A stretch of 64,000 nucleotides of DNA from Cyanoderma ruficeps (Eukaryota; Chordata; Aves; Passeriformes; Timaliidae): assembly GCA_008694505.1 (NCBI GenBank), contig VZDJ01006028.1, positions 2,199,438-2,263,437 of the forward strand, read 5' to 3'. Positions 36,462 to 50,038 of the stretch are shown here, piece by piece. The notes under the pieces are model-generated. The model was not told the origin of the DNA. It saw only the letters and a program-made list of their open reading frames with translations, and did not search any database. Numbering within the stretch: position 1 is the stretch's first letter; each line of letters opens with the position of its first letter. A program made the translations under genes and the position numbers.

Positions 36462-37370
36462 CACTTCTGTCTTATTTTCTTCATTCTACCTCAAAACTTC
36501 CATTTTCCCTTTCCTTCCATTTTATTCTACCACATTTTTTTAAAACTTCTTTCGATTTCCTAGTGTGTGTCTCCCACATTATGTATATCTTTTACAAGGC
36601 TCAAATTTGCCACTTATTTCTGTGTGAGCACTTGCTCTTGTCTATGCCTTCCAAGGAAGCATAAAGAAAGCATTCTGGCAGAACACGGCTCCATAATGTG
36701 CTGCCTCCACCCAATGATGTAGTGCACCATAAAGCTGTGAATGGCCAATGAAGCTTAGAGCAGCCTCAGTGCCCCCGTTAACTGCTTGTTCAAGTTCCAA
36801 AACAGAGTAGACACCTGTGAAAACTTGGCTTGTGTTTCTTTGTCAACATATATACATCATCCATAAATGTCTTGTTCATATGTAATAGAAGAGATTCATC
36901 CATGGAATATCTATTGCATCTTGCCTCTATTAGATGTTTTAAAAATAAAGAGAGATTGCAGCACAACAAGGATCATTCCTTATGAATTACAGTATGTCTG
37001 CTTTATAACAAGGAGCCATAAAATTGGTATTGATGATTGATCAGTGTTATTTTAACTGCCTAACAAGAAAAAGAATTACATGACTGGTAAAGGCCATAAA
37101 ATCATCTTCTACAGTGTTAGCTCCCAGTGCACTCCAATAGTTTAATAAACCTGCTCATCTAAGTACTTTACAATGCTTAACTCATTTATTACTGTGCCAG
37201 TAATGACTCCGTTACTCTGAGGTCTGCAAGTATTCCTTTATTTTAGGCACATGAAGGTTAAGCAAATAATTTAAAACTAAAAATTGTGAGGTGCAGAAAT
37301 TAGAAAAAATATTTTTCTCATCAAACCAAACCACAGCCCAAAAAACCCCCTTTTGTCTGTAAATGGCTAC

Positions 37371-37410
37371 TGAAAGAAAGAAAGAANAAGAGAGAGAAAG
37401 AGAAAGCCTG
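37371..37410. repeat. Purine microsatellite (AAAG/AGAG)n
   Basis: GAAAGAAAGAAAGAANAAGA followed by GAGAGAAAGAGAAAG. The N at 37387 marks an unresolved base. Confidence 0.9.
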
Positions 37411-39137
37411 TGATTGATTGCTTTATTGAATAAAGAGGAGGAGGCAGAGATCCTGAGTAGGCTTGAAAGCCAGGAATTTTTGAGGTATTATTCTGCCACT
37501 AACAAAATTCATTAATGTTATCGCATTGCTTAGTGCCTCAAAATTTCAGATGAGACTCACGAGACTGTATATATTGTTTCCTTAGTATGGAGCCCAGCAG
37601 TGAATTTTTTTTAAAAATGATAGGCCTAGGATAGACTTAAAACAGCAAATGTGAAGAGGACTTGAGAGAAGGTGAATCTTAAAGGACCCAATCCATTGCC
37701 ACACTGTCTTTCTGGAATAGCTTTGCCCAGAATGTACAATTCAAAATTCAGTTTCATATGCAAGAACCTGCAGCTCTTTGGAAAACCTCCATCCTGCACT
37801 ATTGTGTAGGTTCTTAGTTGAAGGCAAACCATTTTTTTTTCAGCATTATTCTTAAAATGTATTAAATTTCATCAATTAGTTCCTGCAATTCAGTATAGAT
37901 AACAGTAGCTGCCTTCCTGAACATGGATTTATGTGCTGTATGAGGTCTTAATTTCTAAATAATTTGTATTGAATTTTTTTTTTACATTTTGTTAATTTTA
38001 AATGTGTTTAAAAAAGGAAGATCTGATAAAAAGAATAATTTATTACAGATCATGGGAAAGATTAATTTCATGGCCAGGATTTGGCATGAAGTCTAGGTCA
38101 ATGTTTAAATGATCATACAGCAACGTTATTTAGATTTACTATTTTTCTTCCTAATTTATTTTAACTTAAAAATTTAATATTATTTGTATGTCATATTATA
38201 TGTATTAAAATGAAAGAAGTATATTAGTTGCTCTTTAGTAAGTTTATATTTCTATTGAAGTAAATATATTGCTCTCAATACTCCATAAGAATCCCTCATG
38301 GCCAGGTTGGTATATATTTTCTGGATTTTAATATTTTTTCTCCTTTTCTTTATTTTTGTTCATTTTCCTTTTGTTGTTTCTGCTCCTCTACTTTCAGAAA
38401 ACCTCACAATAATGAAATGAAATCTAAACCAAAGCAATGGTCCAGCCTGAGACCAAAAATAGCCTGAAACAAAATTCTATAAGCTTTTAACCACTCCATT
38501 CATCTCAGCTGGGGATGTGAAATTAGGCATGCATCCATGGTGGAATATAGCAAATTTTCTGTTACAACATTTGTGATTTTCTTTAGCCCAACACACCACA
38601 TTAATTAGTTTCAGTAGTTCTACAGGGAACAATATGATCCTGTTCTCCCTTTGTGTAGCTGCAGAAAGCAACCCGGATTCCCTATTTGGGAGAGAGCAAA
38701 AAGATGTATTTGAAATTCAGATGATGGAAGGGACTGTACATCATTCTCAGATGAAACTTTTGATAACTAGTAATAACTGTGGGCTCTTCAGTCATCCAAT
38801 GAAAGGAGAAAGTGTTCAGTCATGTGGAGTATAAGAATCCTGCCATAGAGAAGAAATACCAATTCATTTAAGATTTCTTAATTTGTAACTAGAATGGCAT
38901 TTACTACCTATATAACATGATTACAGGAATAACCTCCACTTTTTCTACCGTCCTCATTTTTCTGATCATTGAAGACTACACTTTCCATTCTTGACTTTAT
39001 CCTGAGGCAATAGAAAAAAAAATAAACCACCCTACTTTGCATATCAGATTTTTGTAGCCCACCTGCCTATTACCTGTTGGTTTTCACACAAAATACAAGC
39101 ATGAATTGCATTTCAGAGAAAAAAAAACACAGAACAA

Positions 39138-39201
39138 GCACAGAAATTAGATGTATAAGTATAAAGTATTTGGCACAGAAATTAGATGTATAAAGTATTT
39201 G
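39138..39201. repeat. 35-bp tandem duplication
   Basis: GCACAGAAATTAGATGTATA starts at 39138 and again at 39173. The second copy lacks a few bases (the first GTATA) before the shared AAAGTATTTG. Confidence 0.9.
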
Positions 39202-40471
39202 ATATTATTTGGGTTTTTGTTGGGTACTTTTTTTTTTGTTTGATATAGAACCAATTAAGTAATAGTTCTAAGCTGGCCTAGAAAATGAATGTTTCAGAAA
39301 TTAGGTTCACATACGTGATTCTCTTCTTGGAGGTAGATACAGAGATATACATGGTTTAGGTAGTATAGTACAGTGGTAGGTGTATGGTATCTACAGAAGA
39401 ATAAATCTTTACCTCAGATATGTGCAGCACTTTGTAGTTGTCTCTTCCTCTACAGATAATGTAGGCAATTAAATTAAAATTCAGTTCCTAATTCAAGACT
39501 TTGATGCCTAAAATTAATGGAATGGAACAGACCTTCACATTTATATGTGGAGGAAAACCAGCCCCACAACCTTCACATCTTCAATACCTAGTATTTTAAG
39601 TGTTATATTAGGATCTGCTGCTCATAATCAAATAAAGTAATTTATTTCTTCAGTGACACAGGCAGCATTAAAATCCATGATGTGGTTATACTAATTTCTG
39701 ATTAATTGCCCAGTAGGTTTTTGGAAAGTTGTTACTTTTTGAGACAACCAAATGAAATTACAGTTATCTTTGTCACAAACGAATCCCTACATAGGAGATG
39801 TCAGACTGTTTCACAGTACGCTGACGCAATGTGCAAAGGGGGAAAACCAAACAAAAAGCCCTTTTAATAATTGCAATAGCTGTTTCTCTTTCCCAGAACC
39901 AACTTGCATAATCATTACACTTGTGTGGATGGTGCATAGAGTATCATAATGAAAAAAACCACTACGCTTTAGACAAGGATCCAGCCTACTACACTCACAG
40001 TCATTTTAACATTGTTTTGTGTTCATGTGAGTATATAATATGCCAGTAGAACAGCACAAAGTACTTTATAGGCCCTTGAAGCAATAGAAGTGCTTGGGGT
40101 TTTTTGGTTAATTGGTTTTGGTTTTGTGTGCTTGTGTGTTTGGTTTTTAACCGTTTCTCCAATGGAACTCTTCTCTAGGTTAGATATTGGTATGGACATT
40201 CACCACCAGACCTCCTTGTGACCCAAACAGCTATTCACTAGCCTCTTGCTGTTAGAAATACTGTGTTGGAACTCAGGGAAAAGCTGTTTCCCTGTTGCAT
40301 GAGGCTTGTTCTTCAGAATCATTTCACTGCCCAGCAGAATGGTGGGCTTTTATCAGAGACATTCTTTTCAGGGGTAGAATATAAAACCAACTCAGCTCTT
40401 CTTAGTACTCACAGTTTTGCAATAAGTTTCTAAAATATTTATCAGCTAACAGTTTCACACAGTAAACATTT

Positions 40472-40525
40472 AAAATCACTGTCTTAATTTTGGTAATTAA
40501 AAATCACTGTCTTAATTCTGTAATA
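40472..40525. repeat. 28-bp tandem duplication
   Basis: AAAATCACTGTCTTAATT at 40472 is repeated at 40500, each followed by a short TGGTAATT or CTGTAATA segment. Confidence 0.85.
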
Positions 40526-43500
40526 TTGTAGAAATGAGTTATTTGGGTTATTTCCTGAAGTCTAGTTAATGAATAACAAGTTCAAAGTGGAGTGCTTTGC
40601 TAAGTGAATGAACAGTGCAGTGTATGTAGAAAAAGTGATGCTGTGTCTATAGCAACTAATCCCTAAGGAATGTATTAAATGGGAAAGTGCCAACAAATTA
40701 CAATATGAATGGATTGACAGAAAAATATTGAAAGATTCTGCATATCTGCAATGTGAACTAGAATACATTTAGCATATGAGTAGCACAATTATTTGGCAAA
40801 TTAAACACAAAATCACTTAGTTTCTGTAGTTTGACATGATTCTCAAGCATGGATGAGAGTTAGATGAGAACATATTTTACCTCATGGTGGTGTTTATGTA
40901 TTATTTAGCACTTAATTTAACTTATTATTGATGTCATGCTTTTCTTCCCTTAGCTTCCTTCCAGCCATTTCTTGTTACTTCATACTTTATTTAATTGCCA
41001 TGCCATGGTAGCTCTGTGCTAGTGCTGTGCATGTGATGTCACACCAATGGCAACTTGAATGTAGAGTGAAGTGTTAATTCAGATGTAAAAAACAGTAGTA
41101 GGAAGCAATGGAAAATAATCTGGATATATTCTTTCCCTTTAAAAACAGCAACAGAAAAAACCCAAACAAATACTCATTTAGAATACAATATTAAGAGCAA
41201 GGAATGGAGATAGTAATTTTATTTTAAAAAGTATAATTATCACATCTGAGTGTTGAGCTAAACATGATGCTTTTAGCAATTTGGGTTTTAGAATACGTCA
41301 CCTTAAACAATTCTTCTGAATGTGTTGCAGTTGGTATAATTCCAGGTATGATATCCTTTACTCTCTCTTTATCCCATTTTATTCCATTGTTCTTCAGTGT
41401 GACCTAACATTGCCTCTTCTTTCTTGGTTTGCAACCTTGTCAATTGCCTTACATAGAACAAGCTTTCTTTGTCACACTATTTCTACAATTTTTCATTAGT
41501 TCAATCTAAGAGAAAGATTTCTTTTTGTTCTTTCTGAGAATCATCTGGTATCTATCTTTCTGATTGTCATCTATGCTTGTGAGTTCTTCTAATTTCAAGG
41601 GATTTTGAGGTTCAACACAGCATTCCCATTCGTAAATGAAGCCATGAGGATTCATACTAACTCAGGTGTTGGCCCATGGTTCTTCAAAAAGGCACATTGT
41701 TTATTTTTGTCTTCTCAGCCAGGCTATCGTTACCTAGCATTGGGTTGGGCAATCATGACTGTCTGTCTACTCCCATTGGAAGATGACCTTTAATCAATAT
41801 TGAATAAGTAAAATATTTTCTGACAGATTATGATATAAAACAAATTTAAACCTGCTCATTTTATACTGCTGATTTTACTTCTCCCTTCATATTTAAGATG
41901 CTTCTATTAAAAATATTAAAAAGAATTTGTAAGGCACATTTTTTTACCATATATAACAAAGTAGTACTATATGGATAATATCTGGGAAAAAAAATAAAAA
42001 TAGTAATGACTGAAAAATTTTAGCTTGAAGGTCCAGCATGAAAATCTGGGATGACAGAGTAATATCAAAGAAATTTTAGTATCTAGTCTATACCTGGAAA
42101 AAAGAAAAGTAGATCTAAGGTCTAAAAAAAGTACCAGTTGCCTGATAGAAAGGTCTTCTAGTGCAGATGAGATGACTATGTTCCAAGGAATAGAAAATTA
42201 CCAAATTTCTGTCTTCATCTAAATTTTCACACTGCTGCCAGGAAAACTGTCATTTTCTTGGTAACTCTTTTTTCCCTTGCATTCCTCTTGGAACACTTTA
42301 AACAATAAAAAAAAACAATAATTACTTTGGGAGCAGACAATGGTGAGGGATCATTTAATTGTGAAAGTCAGAGACGAAAAAAAAGGGCTGAAAATGTTCT
42401 TTGAAGTCGTGCAGGGAGATACTCGCCAGGGTGAGGGATGCGAAATTTTATAGTTTCTTGGACAGTTTTGAAAGAATATTTTTAGATAGAAGGCTGCTAT
42501 GAATTTTTTACACAGACTAAATTAAAAATTTTGAAATCAAAACAGAAGTGGTTTATAAATGTCCATAAAGCTCAGGCTATACTGTAGAGCATATTCATGT
42601 ATCTGTGCTTGATCCTAGCACATTTAGACTTCATTAGAGTATTAAATTACACTATTTGCAACAGATGTACAATCAATATATATACTCTAGAAAAACAAAA
42701 TGCATGTATAACTTCTAACTATATTTTACAGGAAACTTGTTTTTTCTATATTATACACCTTATCTTTTCGTATTTATAGACCAAACAAGAATGTCCCACT
42801 CCTTCAAGGAATCACTTTTCCATCCTGTCTTGCTCAGAAAACAGAATGCAATACCTCCATTACAGCATATGTATTAACATTTGATTTCTTGCACCTTTTA
42901 GATTTTAAAAGTGTCTTACAGTTTTCAGAATCTTACGTATTCTGCTCAGTATTTCCTCCTGCACTACCTCTTCCTTCAATACTTCTGTGTTTCATAATTT
43001 AAAAATCCTCAGTTCGTTTCTTTCTTTGTTCAGGCAGGGAAGTCTAGAAGAGTAGACATGTTTCGAGCACTTTGTGCATTAAATGTATCAAATGGCCTGA
43101 AGAACTTCCTTATGCTTTTTTTAAAACTATGCATTGTTATTATTTATAGATACATAGGCTGATGACTGCAAATATTTCAGTTCATTTGACCTTTCATCAA
43201 AAAATTGGTTTCTGTTTGATTTGGAACTGCTACTTGTGACGTATTGGTCAATGGTAAAATTTGCCTAAAATTTTATAACCACTAATGGTCAAAATATATA
43301 TATTCAGAATTCATACGAGCCTTGTAAAAGACCTAAGCAGGAAACACAGCATAGGATAAGCAGACATGAGTTAAGACAGAAGTACTTTTGAATGCCTTGA
43401 TGACCTAGCTTTGCAGTCTAAGAGTCTTGGATGTCTAAGTAAGCCTTTGCTGGCTGAACAAACAATGGATAGTCACGTCACTCTGAAGTATGTGACAACG

Positions 43501-46157
43501 ACAGAAAAGAAGAATTGCCCTCTTAAAGTGCTTGTATTTCTGGAAGTATCTGTGTTTTTCTCTATTTCTGTCAACAATGAAAAGAGCCCATACTCATTAA
43601 TTTATTATTAGTTTTATTAATAGCCCATCTATCCAGATTGGTATGACACCATATATTGAGAACTATATCAGTCATTTTGAATTTTGGAAAACTGTAAATA
43701 TATATATCTTTGTACTGTTTTATTTTATGAAAGGTACTTTCTCTAAAGAAGAATGTCTCTTGTCTGATGCAAAATATTTTCTTAAAATAACTATAGGTGG
43801 AAAGAATATGTTTTTATGAAAAGTGGTTTTGTACATTATGCACAGCACCACTTTTCTGCAGGAAGTTTACATTAATTAATCATCTTACTCTAATATACAC
43901 AAAAAAGCATCCTCATCTCCCTTTTTTTAGCCAATGGAGATAATGGTGTAAAGCTTCTCATATTCAGTGGCTAAATGCACTGTCATTTAATACTCTCTTG
44001 GAATTCTTAGGAGGAAATAATTTTCCTGACACAAGTACTGAAGAATGACTGTGTTTTTACAGCAGAGTCAATTTACAGTTTTATTCTATGGTATCTTTAT
44101 AGCTTGTCTCTGTCCTCTTTAAGGGTTACATGGCCAAAGCAGGCCCATCTGAAAATAAGGTCAGTCTCAAAGGTCAGTTGTTGCACACCTTCTTCCTACC
44201 AAGTGGGGACAGAGGAGGCCAAATAACCAGACTACTTTTATCTACCATCACTGGGGAGTTTCTAAACTAGTAGAATTTTCATTCTGCTTTTTCTATTGTA
44301 CTTTCTGACTGCCAATTGTCTTGATGTTTTATGATATTAAACAAGCATCTGAAAATGATCTTCACTCCTTTTTGCAAGATAGTGATATACAATTTATAAA
44401 AAAATAAACAATTGTTTTATTTACCATCTATGTGATTCCAAATCATGCTAATGGAATACTTCCAGAACAATGACAATAGGGTACTATCTAAACCTATGAT
44501 GATAAAAATCCAGGCAGGGGTTTAAATTTTTGGTGCAGCCAGATGTTATTGTGAAAATTAAAGAGATTTGTAAATAGGATTGTTTTAATTAACACTATTT
44601 TTTGGAGGTTTTGTCCACCTAACCATTGTGATTGCCCCCTCCAAAGGGCAAAGAAATAGCTATTATTTAATAAGTATTTTTAAAAGATAGTTTTATAGAA
44701 ATAAGACATTTGTACTTGTCTTAGTGAGACATTTCAAGGAATAAATATTCAAAAGTCTGTAAGAAATAAGATCTAAAATTCAGAAAAGAAGAAGAAGAAA
44801 TAAAGAAAAAATCACTATGAAGATGTCTGTTTGTGGTTGGAATTTGATCTTTGGTATCCATGTATAAACCTGGGAAATACGGAGATACTCTGACTTTCCT
44901 CACTAACATTTTTCAGGCCAGATTCTGAATTCTAATATTAGTTGATGTGGAAAATGAAATGCTTAGATGATGTTTACTGATTTCTTCCTTGTTGTGTTGA
45001 TATCTGCAGAAACTGGACATCTTTTTTGACAAAATGAAAAAGTCATAACACAATGCATCAAAATCTGTACTTTATCCTGTATCAGAATCAAGAAATACAA
45101 GAACTCTTTTCAATTTCTTTCCCTGCTTATAACTATAGTCATTAGGATATGAAAAGAATTTCTCATTTTTTAATTTAATTCAGCACTGACAAGGGTAAAA
45201 TGATCTTCAATAACTGCAGTATTAGAAATAGCACTTTGAATTTCAGTTCTATAGATCAAATTTTCAGTAGTCTCAAATCTACCAGTTCCTATCTACACAC
45301 TTATCTAATTAGCTGAATTTCTGCTTCATTTTATTTATTCCTTTCTCTTTTTTTCCCTGTAATAAATTTAGTCCATGTGGTACCCTTCCTTTATTACACC
45401 TGAGTGTCGCATAATGTAAGCATACGGTGAGAAGATCTGATTAATTTATAAGTCAGTGTAGATGGAAAATCATATGGCTCGTATTTGAACATAGGGGAGT
45501 GCTTGCTATGATAAACACCAAGAGTTTTTATTTTACATGTTATGCAATTTTGCTATTGCCACTACTGTATCAATCTTACATTGTCAAAGCAATGTAAAAA
45601 TGTTTGAGAAGAAGGCATCTACAGCCTGAAGGGAAGTGCATGAAGGCAATTAATATAGCAAACAAATGAAAAACCCTCTCATAGAGTTCCCAACAACCAA
45701 AATCAAATCATCATTTTTCTTACATTAACCTAAGGTTGACATTAACTTTGTCTTCTGAATGCATAGCATAGAAAAAATACATTATGCAGAGAAAGGAGTT
45801 CTTTCAGTTTTGTTTGTTTTGCTGCACCATGGGACAAATGTGTCAGAGCAGAAATGCTGTTTCAGCTGAGTAGACTATTACATAGAGAAATTCCAAAATA
45901 ATCACTGATCCTAAATTAATACAAGGATAGGTACACAAGAAAAGCCAACACTGGAGTGGTGGGGGTTCAGTGGGTGGACAGTGATATGCATACCTTTGTG
46001 TTTGCTGAGCCTGCAGGTTACTTGTGTATTTACTTATGTTCTTCTTAAAAACTGAACAAACAAGACATTTCACTACTGGGAATTCTGGCTGATAATCACT
46101 CATTCATCTTCATGCACAAAAATACATATGACCGAAATGTCACCTTCCTTAACAGTT

Positions 46158-46533
46158 TAGGATAAGATAATTTGGATGTGACCTAATTGTGGCCTTCCAG
46201 TATCTGAAAGAAGCTTACAAGAAAGATAGAGAGGGAATTTTTACCAGATCACCTAGGGAAAGGACAAGGGGAAATGGTTTCAAATTGAAAGAGAGTATGT
46301 TTAGATTACATATTAGAAAGCAATTCTTTACTATGAGAGTGGTGAGGCACTGAAATAGGTTTCCCAGCTGTGAATACCCCATGCCTGGAAGTGTTTAGGG
46401 CCGGGCTGGGCAGACCTCTGAGCAATTCAGTCTAGGGAAAGGTGTCCTTGCCTATGGTGTGAGGATTAGAGCTAGATAATCTTTAAGGTCCCTTTTCAGC
46501 CCAGTCCATTCTACAATTCTGTGATATTATAAA
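46158..46533 (+). mobile_element. CR1 LINE 3' end
   Basis: Forward CR1 tail of about 375 bp. It runs from GACCTAATTGTGGCCTTCCA through GGACAAGGGGAAATGG and GAGAGTGGTGAGGCACTG to TAGAGCTAGATAATCTTTAA and TTCTACAATTCTGTGATATT. The terminal octamers are degraded. The 80-codon reverse frame at 46483-46725 begins in it and is not a gene. Confidence 0.92.
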
Positions 46534-47351
46534 TAACAGTGTTATGATCCAATTATTAAGAGATGCCATTGCCTGAATTAGGCTGCAATTGCCAAAATCA
46601 ATAGTACAGATTTCATTTAACTGTAAATGCAAGAAAGAAATGGGAAAGGGGGGTGGGGGTGAAGAGAGAGAGACAGAGAGAGATGAAGCAGAAGATAGTC
46701 TGATCCACTGTGGATCCTGTGGCATCTCCCTGGTCCATCTTCACTCATGTCCTCTCAGTTGTGGGGATCCCAGAGGGGTTTTTCTCAGGTAACACCTTTA
46801 TAGAGCCGAGGCTCTGGGTATCCACAGGGCATAGATGCCATTCCCATAAATTGGGATGGCATATGTATAAGCAATTGTTTCCTTTCTCACAGTCTGCCAC
46901 AGAGTGAACTTTGGCCTGAGTGCACTAAGTAAGGTGTGCTAACCAGACCTCAGCTCTGCTAGGCCTGGAATTAGTGCCTTCCTGCTGCAAGTTCCTCTCT
47001 TCTGTACTTATTTCAAGTTCCTGCTGTAGTGGCTTATCTTATGGCAAGTTTCTTCAGTGGCCTGGATACTGTTTAAGGCAATTGTGATCTTTAAAACTCT
47101 TACACTTAAGAATAATATTGTTTATATGGTAATGCTAAAAAAAACCCCATCATATAGAGGATTTTTTTTTCTTGTAGCCTATGTTTTTCTCAGGGATTAT
47201 ATACAAAAGATACATCTGGTGGCTGATGATATACCAATGAGCTCTCTACTATCATGTTTCTCTACATAAAAAATGAATGCTCCATTGCAGGGTGCTGAGG
47301 GCAATGTCTGAGTCATATCCAGGCACTGCCTGGGCAAAGCAGACTCATTAA
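46534..47351. other. Unassigned, locally GC-richer segment
   Basis: A purine run (AAGAGAGAGAGACAGAGAG) lies at about 46661-46682 after a G-rich stretch at 46640-46660. From 46690 to 47060 the sequence is GC-richer than its surroundings and may be an old LTR, but I cannot name it or find ends. Confidence 0.35.
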
Positions 47352-47445
47352 ATTGGAGAATCATTTTTTGTTGGAGAGGACCCCTGAGGTTACCTCACCC
47401 ACTGCACTGCTCAATGCAGGGCAAAATGAGTGTTCATCCCCTCAT
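47352..47445 (-). mobile_element. CR1 LINE tail relic, reverse strand (probable)
   Basis: AATTGGAGAATCATT, TTGGAGAGGACCCCTGAGG and CACTGCTCAATGCAGGGC follow the order of the reverse-complemented CR1 tail (AGAATCAT, GGAAAAGACCTCTGAG, CTCAAAGCAGGGC). Divergence is high. Confidence 0.55.
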
Positions 47446-49483
47446 CCTGTTTATTGGATTTGTAATTCATAATCCCATGGGAAATGTTCTGGCAGGAGCT
47501 GAAACACACCTGGAAAACCTCAGATGATGTTAAATATTATCCATATCATACAGTAGAAAATTTCCATTTTCAGGTAAACCAACCATCATTTTTCAAGAGC
47601 ACTGTATGTCTACTACAGATGTCTATTGAATCTTCTAATAAGCACTCTATCTTCTGGCAGAAAAACTGCAGTGGAAGGCTCTTATCCCTCACATGAAATA
47701 GTCAGGACTTAGAGCAACAGGAGCAGATATGATCCCCAGAACTTTATTATCTATTATTTCTAGAGTAATTATTTGATAATGGTTACAATTAAAATGTAAA
47801 ATAAGAATGGAGTAATACTATCAATATATTTTGTAGACTCTAAGGCACTCCCATTATTTTGTAGCCATCAGAGAGCTCAAAATTGCTATTGTTTGAATTA
47901 TGGCAGAATGACATGTAGAGCTGAAATAGCTTAATGATATGTCTATAACAAGTCTGCCAATTACATCTCAGATGTGCATGAAGGACAAATACACTGGCAA
48001 TCTCACTCCATTTTACAAAGATAAATGAAATGTCTTGTTTATTAAAGGTATGTCAAAATAGAGGTATTGTTCTATAGTCTGAAGACAGACAATGGACTAA
48101 CATTTCTTGAATTTTAATCAAGGTCAGACAATGAATCTGTGAAAATGCCATAATAATCTATGTGGAAAATAACAAACTAACACCTAATGATTGCTGGGGT
48201 CCTTTTTGACAATCACTTGGTATATGTCAGATACCAAATCCTGGTATAAGTGACATGATAACTGCATGGTACTTGGGGGCTAAGGTGCTGAGGAGCTTTG
48301 AAGATAGAAAATAAGTAATTTTACTTGTAGCTAAACTGTGAAATTGCAAAAGAGTCATTCTGTTCTCATTTTATTTTGTCACAGAAGGTTTTGCTTAACA
48401 CATTTGTCTGTTTCCATATAATGTACTCAACACTAGTCATTGCAAAATGTACTCCTTTGACAGAAGGTTTTCATTTGGTCTTCACCTCTTCCTTCTACAG
48501 AGCACAGACACCAGTTCAGCTCTGATTATTCTGCAATTTTGTTACTGATAACATTCACAAAAGGAAATAGAAAATGTATTTACTCACACATTGGTTAAGG
48601 TCCTCCATTTTCATACTTAAAGCCTTCAGACACCTGACATCAGAAAAATTATTCACTGTTTAGTCAAATTCAGGGTTTATTATTATGGTATATGTCTTTT
48701 GTTGATTAAATATGCATCTTTTAATCAATATTTATTTAGGAATCCTTGAACTTATAAACATTTTTTTTCCACAAAGGGTTTATGTGGTAAAGTAAGAAAA
48801 AGGCTTTTGACTTCTAAATTTCAGTTCAGAGCACTGAGCTCAGCTCACTGCTTCAGATGTATAGTCTAATATGAAATATTAGGAGGATAAATGGCAGATA
48901 AAGTTATTTCTATCAAATGTATCAATATGGCATTACTTTTGGCTTAAATAATTCTGCTTGCTTCTTATCTGGAAATAAAATCTAGGTAATATTTAAAAAT
49001 CAAAAAATATTTAACCACTTGTTATTTAATGTCAAGTCTGAGATATTCAGGTTCAGAATCATTTATTGTAGAGTAAAATTAATTATTCTTTGGATAGTTA
49101 TAACTGAGATACCAAGTTTATCTTCCTCAAAAATTTTCAGTATCAAAGCAAAATTATGCTAAATTCTCAAACACTGATGAAAGTTGGGATTCTTCTATTG
49201 TTCCTAAACTCAAAGATTCATTAAAAAAATAAGACATTTTCTTCATGTTTATATATTCAGCATGCTGTTACTATGCTTGCAATTACTATTAAGTGGTAGA
49301 TGCTGTCAGTGGATCAAAAGTAGAGTCGTATGATGAAACTAAAATGCATCATGAAAAAGCAGATAATTAATAGTATTAGTACCTTTAGGAGCACTATTAG
49401 CATTTAAATATACTTGCGTATCTAAAAAAGCCTCACTGAGTCACTAGATTTCATTCATTTAACAAATAAATTTGATTAAAACT
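47446..49483. other. AT-rich stretch without recognisable gene
   Basis: I see no gene or named repeat in this 2-kb interval. Confidence 0.6.
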
Positions 49484-50038
49484 TGTGCTGGATTTGTCTG
49501 AGACAACTTTCATCACAGTGTCAAGTATGGGGCTGAATTCTGGATTTGTGTTGAATGCAGGGTTGACAGTACAGAGATGTTTTTGCTATTGCTGAGCAGG
49601 GCTTGCACAGCCAAGATCTTTTCTGCTTTTCATACTGCCACACTGATGAGGAGGCTGGGGGTGCGTGGGAGGTTGGGAGGAGACACAACCAGGACAAGTG
49701 ATCCAGATTGACCAGAGGGATATTCCAGAGAATCATGCTTAGTATATAAAGTGGGGGGAAGAAGGGGGGACATTCGGAGTGATGACATTTGTCTTCCCAA
49801 GTAACCAATGCATGTGACGGGGACCTGATCTCCTGGAGAGTTCTGAACAACTGGCCACTCTTGGGAAGCAGTGAATTACTTTCTTCTTTCATTTTGTTTG
49901 TGTGCTTTCCCTATTAAACTCTTTATCTCAACCCACAAGTTCTACAAATTTTACCCTTCCAATTCTCTCCCTGATCCTGGTGGGAGTGATCAAGCAGGTG
50001 TGAGGGGCTTAGTTGCTGGCTGGGGTTAAACCACAGCA
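49484..50038 (+). mobile_element. Solo LTR, well preserved, promoter and poly(A) signals intact
   Basis: Forward LTR of 555 bp, same family as the split LTR at 27641-29168. It starts TGTGCTGGATTTG and ends GGGGTTAAACCACAGCA. A TATA box TATATAAA lies at 49743-49750 and the polyadenylation signal ATTAAA at 49913-49918, followed by a CTTTATCTCAACCC block known from the family. It keeps the family's central landmarks (GGCTGGGGGTGC, GACATTCGGAGTGATG, CTTCCCAAGTAACC). Flanks read AAACT and ACTGC, so no certain target duplication. The 123-codon reverse frame at 49521-49892 lies wholly inside and is not a gene. Confidence 0.88.

Larger units (their letters stand above)
36462..46157. other. Nearly 10 kb without recognisable gene or large mobile element
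   Basis: AT-rich, unique-looking DNA. It holds an (AAAG)n run at 37371-37410 (N at 37387), a 35-bp duplication at 39138-39201 and a 28-bp duplication at 40472-40525. Frames of up to about 86 codons (for example reverse 45843-46103) resemble no known family. This is the longest repeat-poor stretch in the window; conserved regulatory elements cannot be judged from one sequence. Confidence 0.55.
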
